NCBI GenBank assembly: GCA_002350765.1
Contig: DEFK01000003.1
Span: 17,209 to 37,184, forward strand
Reading direction: 5' to 3'
DNA: 19,976 bases
Source of the DNA: Ruminococcaceae bacterium UBA2854
GTDB lineage: Bacteria; Bacillota; Clostridia; Oscillospirales; Acutalibacteraceae
Under the pieces are notes generated by a model that worked only from the letters and a program-made list of their open reading frames with translations, ran no database searches and was not told the DNA's origin. The translations under genes and the position numbers were made by a program. Shown here one piece after another: positions 15,340 to 19,976 of the stretch (position 1 is the stretch's first letter; each line of letters opens with the position of its first letter).

Positions 15340-18300
15340 GTGAAAAAATTCACGGTTAAATTAATAAGCGTTTTATGCGCGGTTTTGTTGTTAACGACGG
15401 TCGCGTTCTCGGCTGTGCCGATTATTTCGGCGGTTGATAATAGAGTTTATCTCCGCGGAACGTTCAACGCGTGGGAAACGGGCATTGGTTATCTGATGAG
15501 TGCCGACAATAATAACCATTACATAATTACAATTCACCTTAAAAAAGGCAGTTACGATTATAAGGCGGCGACTTCGGACTGGAGCACGTTTCAGGCTCCC
15601 GTCGAGGGTAACGAGAGTTTAACTCTCGACAGCGACTGTGAGGTTACCTTTGTCGCGGATAAGGGCAGTAATACTATCCAGGCGTTCCCGCATTCCTCGC
15701 TCGAGGCGGGCGTGAATAAGGTTGTTTTAAAATCAAAGTGGATGGAACACAGCGATTTAATTCTCGTTCAGAAGAACAGCAATGTTTCCTACAAGAGCGC
15801 GGTTTCTTCTTACCCCGATTCCGCGTATTGGAATATAATCTCAGACGGCAGCGGAGCGTATTACCTGCAGAATAATTCTACTAAGAATTACGCGGCGTTA
15901 AGCGGAACGGAGGTTGTATGCGTTTCGGATACAAGCGACGGCAACACAAGCTGGAATGTTGATACCTCAACAGGCGCGGCGCGTTTTATAAATACGATGA
16001 ACGATAAGGCTGTAATAAATATCGAAAACCTGAGCGGTAACGCGAAGGCTTCCGAAGTTCCTATGTATTTCACAAGCTCGCAGTGGGGCTTCGAGTACAG
16101 CTCGTACGATTATTCTCTGAAACCCGACAAGGTTGTAGATACAGGCTATAACGCTTACGCTGACTCGGCGACGTCTATTACCTCGTATATGACAGGCTCG
16201 AGAAAAACCTGGACTAAATCGAAGGATTTATCCGCGTATCCTGTATTTAAGGCGGAGAACTCTCCGCTCGCGGCGGCGGTTTATAATTTGTCGCTGGAGG
16301 AATCTATAAAAAATATTTTTACGGAAAACAACACTCAGTATTTCCGCACGGGTACGAACTGGGATAAGGTTTGGACGCGCGATACCGCGCTGTCCGACCT
16401 CTACTCGCTGACATGGGTTTTCCCTGAAATCAGCTATAACTGCGAGAAGAAAAAAGTAAAGACAAGCGGAAATGTTTCGGTGTTCGAGCAGGATACGGGT
16501 ACAGGCGGTTCTTACCCGGTTTCTACCGATAAGATTATTACCATGCTTTCCGTTTGGGAGAATTATCTTACCGATGGCAACAAGGAGCATTTAAGCTATT
16601 TCTACGACATCTGCAACAACACTATTATGCAGGATATGAACGTCGCTTACGAGAGCGGCGCGGGACTTTTCCGAGGCGAAACCTGCGGTCTTGACTGGCG
16701 TGACCAGACATATCCCGACTGGACAAGCGAAACCTACGACAGCGGACTCAGCGCTATCGCCGAGAGTAAAACGACTTCTGTGAACACCATTTATTGTCGT
16801 GTGCTCGAGATTATGAGCAAGGCGGCTAAGGTGCTCGGCAAGGGCGAAGAAACTGAGCAGGCTTGGGCTAATATGGCTCAGGATTTAAGCGAAAAAATAA
16901 AAGACAGACTTTGGGACGATGATATGGGACTTTACTCCTCCTGGGAGTATCCCGATTATATGGGAAATGTCCTCGCCAAAAAGACGGATGTTCTCGGAAA
17001 CGGCTTCGCGCTTTGGTTTAATATCGGCAGCGAAAGCCAGCTCAACAGTATTATGGAGAACTATCCTCTCGTAAACTACGGCGCTGATACGGTTTATCCG
17101 CAAAAGCAGGGAAAGCTTACTAACGCTAATAAGATTTATCACAACTTCGGCGTATGGCCGGGTTGGGATTCAATCCTTATGGTAGGCGCGAGCTACCATA
17201 ATAACAAAGCGCTCGCCGAGGAAATATTTAACTCAAACGTCCGCGGAGCGGCTGTATCCTTAACCAACAAAGAGGTTATAAACTACCGCACGGGTGAGGG
17301 CGTGGAGTCCGACCAGCAGCTCTGGTCAATCGCGGGAACTCTCGCGGGCTATTACCGCGTTATGTTCGGTATGAACTACGACGAGGACGGTATCACATTT
17401 AACCCCTATATCCCGAGCTGGATGAAAGGACCGTTCGAGCTTTCGAACTTTAAATACAGAAACTCTATTCTTACAATAAAGCTTTCGGGCGAAGGCGATA
17501 AGGTTAAGAGCTTTAAGGTCGATAACGAGGATAAGGATATAGACTCCTATGTATTCCCCGTAGATTCAACAGGCAGTCATACTGTCGAAATCATTATGGA
17601 AAAGAGCGGTACGGAGTATAAGATTAATAAATCCGAGGACAACCTCGTGGTATGTCCCGAAATGCCGACCGCGTCATATTCGAACGGAACTATCAAATGG
17701 ACGCCGAAGAGCGGTTTAACATACAAGCTCTGGACAGGTAATGAGTATATTGACGTCAGCGGCGGCAGCTACAGCGTTGATACAAGCGTTTACGGCTGCT
17801 ACAGTCTTATGGCGGTATCGGCTGACGGAATATGCTCAGAGCTTAGCAAGCCGATTGTCGTAAGTCCGACAAGAATAAAGGTTGAGGCGGAGAACGGCTC
17901 GGTGTCAGACAGCAGTTTAATCTCCTCGGGCTATGTAATCGACAAACGCTCAAAGAGCGCTAAACTAACCCTCAGCGTAAATATCAGAAAAAAGGGTAAA
18001 TATGAATTAAGCGGAATCTATAATAATTCGGGTGACGCGACTTCGGGCGTAAGCTGCGCTATCCGTTCCGTTTATGTTGACGATAAGGATATGGGCTCGC
18101 TCGTATTCCCCGAGGTTCAAAGCAGTAAGAAGAACCAGACAAGCACGCATTTAGCGTTAAACCTCGACGCGGGCACACATTCGGTTAAGATTTTCTACGA
18201 TACCACTAACTGGTACGACAGAAATATGAGTATTTCCAAGAACGACGTGGAGTATAATTATTTCAACTTTGATTATGTAGGCGAAATCGAAGAAGAACCT

Positions 18301-19188
18301 ACCGAGCCTGTTACCGAAGCTTCTACCACAGCTCCCGTTACGGAAGCCGAAACCACCGAGCCCTCGACAGGTACCGAACCTCCCGAAACCGAGCCCGAAA
18401 CCGAGCCCGAAACCGACGTTCCGACCGTTGAGCCGACGACCGAGCCCGTGACAAGCGCGCCGACAGAACCTGTTACACAGCCTGTCGCGACTAAAACCTT
18501 TATGTATCTTCCGAGCGCGGAGCAGGAGAGCGCGGGTTATAATTACAAGCTTCTTGTAAATAACAACAACACCGATTTAGTAACCTTTGACTTAACCGAT
18601 TCAGGCGAAAAGCTTAACGGAATTACGGTTTATAAAGCTGAGGTCCCCGAGAGTTATAATATCACACAGCTGTTTTATCAGGTTTACAACGGCGATACAT
18701 GGCACAGCCACGTAAGCGCTGACCCCAATACCGCGGCGGGCACTATTATCAATTCGAGCGGCAAGCCCTATTCGGACGAGCCCGAAGATACAACCGCCGA
18801 GCCGACCGTATCCGAGCCCGCGGAAACGACTCCGACCGAAGCGGCTCCGACATCACCTGTAGTAAAAACCAAGAAGTCCAACCCGATTAAGGTAACGGCT
18901 AAGAAAAAGACCGTTAAGGCGAAAAAACTAAAGAAAAAGCCGCAAAAAGTAAAACCGATTACTATCAAAAACGCCAAGGGCGCGGTGAAAGTAGTAAAGG
19001 TTAAAAAGGGTACGGATAAGAGAATCTATAAGAAGATAACCGTTAAAAAGAAAACGGGCGTAATAACCTTTAAGAAAGGCAAATACGCTAAGAAAACCTA
19101 TAAGATTAAGCTGAAAATAACAGCTAAAGGCAACAGCGATTATAAATCGAAAACGGTTAATAAGGTTGTAAAGGTTAGGGTTAAATAA
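15340..19188 (+). CDS. Secreted multi-domain six-hairpin glycoside hydrolase with Lys-rich C-terminal module
   Basis: This encodes 1282 residues from GTG 15340; GAGGTG (15328-15333) sits six bases upstream, whereas the in-frame GTG at 15331 overlaps that site. A signal peptide ends near residue 31. A carbohydrate-binding beta-sandwich follows, like the X25/CBM48 modules of amylases (VYLRGTFNAWE, about 36-120), then a ricin-like region (about 121-250). The (alpha/alpha)6 catalytic domain resembles MGH1/GH63-type and glycogen-debranching-like proteins: WTRDTA at 345-350, GETCGLDWRDQ at 446-456, WPGWDS near 606 and ESDQQLWSIAG from E656. D452 and E656 are plausible acid/base residues by analogy only. 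After about residue 844 come a CBM6/35-like module, a Thr/Glu/Pro linker, another beta module (1051-1145), a second linker and a very Lys-rich tail (1176-1282). The substrate is probably an alpha-glucan or oligosaccharide. No LPXTG or dockerin is seen. Confidence 0.85.
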   Translation: MKKFTVKLISVLCAVLLLTTVAFSAVPIISAVDNRVYLRGTFNAWETGIGYLMSADNNNHYIITIHLKKGSYDYKAATSDWSTFQAPVEGNESLTLDSDCEVTFVADKGSNTIQAFPHSSLEAGVNKVVLKSKWMEHSDLILVQKNSNVSYKSAVSSYPDSAYWNIISDGSGAYYLQNNSTKNYAALSGTEVVCVSDTSDGNTSWNVDTSTGAARFINTMNDKAVINIENLSGNAKASEVPMYFTSSQWGFEYSSYDYSLKPDKVVDTGYNAYADSATSITSYMTGSRKTWTKSKDLSAYPVFKAENSPLAAAVYNLSLEESIKNIFTENNTQYFRTGTNWDKVWTRDTALSDLYSLTWVFPEISYNCEKKKVKTSGNVSVFEQDTGTGGSYPVSTDKIITMLSVWENYLTDGNKEHLSYFYDICNNTIMQDMNVAYESGAGLFRGETCGLDWRDQTYPDWTSETYDSGLSAIAESKTTSVNTIYCRVLEIMSKAAKVLGKGEETEQAWANMAQDLSEKIKDRLWDDDMGLYSSWEYPDYMGNVLAKKTDVLGNGFALWFNIGSESQLNSIMENYPLVNYGADTVYPQKQGKLTNANKIYHNFGVWPGWDSILMVGASYHNNKALAEEIFNSNVRGAAVSLTNKEVINYRTGEGVESDQQLWSIAGTLAGYYRVMFGMNYDEDGITFNPYIPSWMKGPFELSNFKYRNSILTIKLSGEGDKVKSFKVDNEDKDIDSYVFPVDSTGSHTVEIIMEKSGTEYKINKSEDNLVVCPEMPTASYSNGTIKWTPKSGLTYKLWTGNEYIDVSGGSYSVDTSVYGCYSLMAVSADGICSELSKPIVVSPTRIKVEAENGSVSDSSLISSGYVIDKRSKSAKLTLSVNIRKKGKYELSGIYNNSGDATSGVSCAIRSVYVDDKDMGSLVFPEVQSSKKNQTSTHLALNLDAGTHSVKIFYDTTNWYDRNMSISKNDVEYNYFNFDYVGEIEEEPTEPVTEASTTAPVTEAETTEPSTGTEPPETEPETEPETDVPTVEPTTEPVTSAPTEPVTQPVATKTFMYLPSAEQESAGYNYKLLVNNNNTDLVTFDLTDSGEKLNGITVYKAEVPESYNITQLFYQVYNGDTWHSHVSADPNTAAGTIINSSGKPYSDEPEDTTAEPTVSEPAETTPTEAAPTSPVVKTKKSNPIKVTAKKKTVKAKKLKKKPQKVKPITIKNAKGAVKVVKVKKGTDKRIYKKITVKKKTGVITFKKGKYAKKTYKIKLKITAKGNSDYKSKTVNKVVKVRVK
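18382..18417 (+). repeat. 12-bp tandem repeat in the linker
   Basis: CCCGAAACCGAG occurs three times in a row (18382-18393, 18394-18405, 18406-18417, the last with one base change). It encodes PETEPETEPETD. This is a slippage-prone part of the first Thr/Glu/Pro linker of the glycoside hydrolase. Confidence 0.85.
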
Positions 19189-19216
19189 TTCGCAACGCGC
19201 AATGCGCGATTCGCAA
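19188..19216 (+). repeat. Short repeat: ATTCGCAA pair around a CG-rich palindrome
   Basis: Two direct ATTCGCAA copies (19188-19195 and 19209-19216) enclose CGCGCAATGCGCG, which is nearly palindromic. It begins at the stop codon of the glycoside hydrolase. It resembles degenerate intergenic repeats seen in low-GC gut Clostridia; whether it recurs in this genome cannot be told here. Confidence 0.5.
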
Positions 19217-19229
19217 TAAAATAAAACCA

Positions 19230-19278
19230 AACGTCAGTATTTTCGGAGAGTATCCGTTAATACTGGCGTTATTTTTTT
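19230..19278 (+). terminator. Compound terminator of the glycoside hydrolase gene
   Basis: AACGTCAGTATT (19230-19241) pairs with AATACTGGCGTT (19259-19270; one G-T pair), with an inner CGGA/TCCG stem, then ATTTTTTT. Confidence 0.92.
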
Positions 19279-19291
19279 AACACTAACTGTG

Positions 19292-19329
19292 AATGTGCAC
19301 AAAACTATAATGTATTCTTTGTGCACATT
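19292..19329 (+). promoter_or_regulatory. Perfect 12-bp inverted repeat, probable operator
   Basis: AATGTGCACAAA (19292-19303) and TTTGTGCACATT (19318-19329) are perfect inverted copies with 14 bases between. The downstream arm covers the -35 position of the likely promoter of the next gene. There is no T-run after it, so an operator is more likely than a terminator. Confidence 0.6.
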
Positions 19330-19343
19330 GTTTTAATGCTTTA

Positions 19344-19352
19344 TGATATAAT
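19344..19352 (+). promoter_or_regulatory. Extended -10 promoter for the dipeptidase gene
   Basis: TGATATAAT (19344-19352) is an extended -10 element with a perfect TATAAT. The -35 position (about 19324-19329, CACATT) is poor and lies inside the inverted repeat, as for a regulated promoter. Confidence 0.55.
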
Positions 19353-19372
19353 CTACAATAGAAGGTGATTGA

Positions 19373-19975
19373 ATGAAAACAATTAATTCAGATTTAACAA
19401 TGAATCCCGCGGGGTTTGTAGTCCTGTCGGAATTTATCCCCGATATTATACAGGAAATAAGGTACCACTCGACCTATAATTTTATCGGCGAGAGGATTGA
19501 CGGCTACGAGGAGCCCTGCGCGTTATTGACCAAGGAAGCGGCGCGCGCTCTTAAAGCCGTCAGCAAGGAAATGATGGTTCACGGCTATCGCCTTAAAATA
19601 TTCGACGCCTATCGTCCCGCGTGCGCGGTAAAGCATTTTATACTCTGGGGGATAGAGGATACCGATATACGAATGAAGCCGTATTTTTATCCCGACCTCG
19701 ATAAGGAGGAACTTTTCGAGAAAGGATATATCGCGAAGCTGTCAAGCCACAGCCGCGGCAGTACGGTGGATTTAACCCTGCTCGATATGAACACGGGCAA
19801 GGAGCTCGATATGGGAAGTCCGTTCGATTTATTCAGCCCAATGTCCCATCCCGATTATAAGGGCATTACCGAGGAGCAGTATTCAAACAGGATGATGTTA
19901 AGGAGTGTTATGCTTCGCAGCGGCTTTAAGCCGATCGACTGCGAGTGGTGGCATTTTATACTAATTTCTAATTAA
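19373..19975 (+). CDS. VanX-like D-alanyl-D-alanine dipeptidase (M15D)
   Basis: This 200-residue zinc dipeptidase of peptidase family M15D is complete, with the stop at 19973-19975. Family members split D-Ala-D-Ala; VanX does so in glycopeptide resistance and DdpX in cell-wall recycling. Active-site residues are all visible: R81 in DAYRP, zinc ligands H126 and D133 in SSHSRGSTVD, base E191 and ligand H194 in EWWH. AGAAGGTGATT precedes ATG 19373. No vanH, vanA or vanRS lies in view upstream, and no signal peptide is evident. Cell-wall turnover or dipeptide use is more likely than resistance, though what follows the window is unknown. Confidence 0.92.
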   Translation: MKTINSDLTMNPAGFVVLSEFIPDIIQEIRYHSTYNFIGERIDGYEEPCALLTKEAARALKAVSKEMMVHGYRLKIFDAYRPACAVKHFILWGIEDTDIRMKPYFYPDLDKEELFEKGYIAKLSSHSRGSTVDLTLLDMNTGKELDMGSPFDLFSPMSHPDYKGITEEQYSNRMMLRSVMLRSGFKPIDCEWWHFILISN

Positions 19976-19976
19976 A

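Noticed and set aside
19373..19975. Vancomycin resistance cluster
   Set aside because: Only the VanX-like dipeptidase is present; no vanH, vanA/B ligase or vanRS genes are visible, so a resistance call is not supported.
1..19976. CRISPR array, tRNA or rRNA genes
   Set aside because: No regularly spaced direct repeats of 25-40 bases, and no cloverleaf or rRNA-like segment was seen; the T-box specifier region is a tRNA sensor, not a tRNA.

Overview
The window looks like a chromosomal segment from a Gram-positive gut clostridium, probably Oscillospiraceae/Ruminococcus-like. This is inferred from several signs: a T-box leader, consensus sigma-A promoters and strong AGGAGG-type ribosome sites, a type I dockerin on a secreted leucine-rich protein, a secreted six-hairpin glycosidase with Thr/Glu/Pro linkers and a Lys-rich C-terminal module of a type common in gut Ruminococcus and relatives, and giant Asp/Tyr-rich surface proteins built of InlB/MucBP-type repeats. 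Every gene I accept is on the + strand.

Region 1 (1-1600) is a scar of mobile DNA. It holds the 3' end of an unidentified ORF, two strong hairpins, a stop-interrupted and probably internally deleted VirB4-type conjugation ATPase remnant, and a small PD-(D/E)XK-nuclease-like gene with its own promoter. A start-less basic small ORF (1422-1562) follows, and a diverged partial copy of it lies at 2714-2796, so the two copies flank the next gene pair.

Region 2 (1605-4218) is a metabolic stretch: a two-subunit short-chain chromate (CHR) transporter with overlapping genes, a maltose/galactoside-type O-acetyltransferase, and a YfbR-like HD nucleotidase.

Region 3 (4261-6125) is a self-contained tryptophan unit: consensus promoter, Trp-specific T-box (specifier UGG, acceptor-binding UGGC), a possible 8-codon ORF ending in a Trp codon, a TrpB2-type tryptophan synthase beta chain and a strong terminator. 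No trpA is present.

Region 4 (6126-14120) begins with about 520 bp of regulatory-looking DNA containing inverted repeats and a consensus promoter. It leads into an apparent three-gene secretion operon: a 2120-residue secreted repeat protein, a 52-residue peptide with a Pro/Asp/Trp-rich C-terminus, and a BspA-type leucine-rich protein ending in a dockerin. A GAAA-loop terminator closes it.

Region 5 (14122-15250) is a two-gene unit of small membrane proteins, the second with an N-terminal zinc ribbon.

Region 6 (15272-19278) is a single-gene unit for a large secreted multi-domain glycoside hydrolase.

Region 7 (19292-19975) is a complete VanX-like D-Ala-D-Ala dipeptidase behind a perfect 12-bp inverted repeat. 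Its half-sites also occur upstream of the giant surface protein.

The most interesting items are the giant protein/peptide/dockerin operon, the shared TGCACAA/TTGTGCA half-sites, the tiny Trp-ending ORF behind the T-box, and the duplicated basic-tail fragments around the chromate genes.
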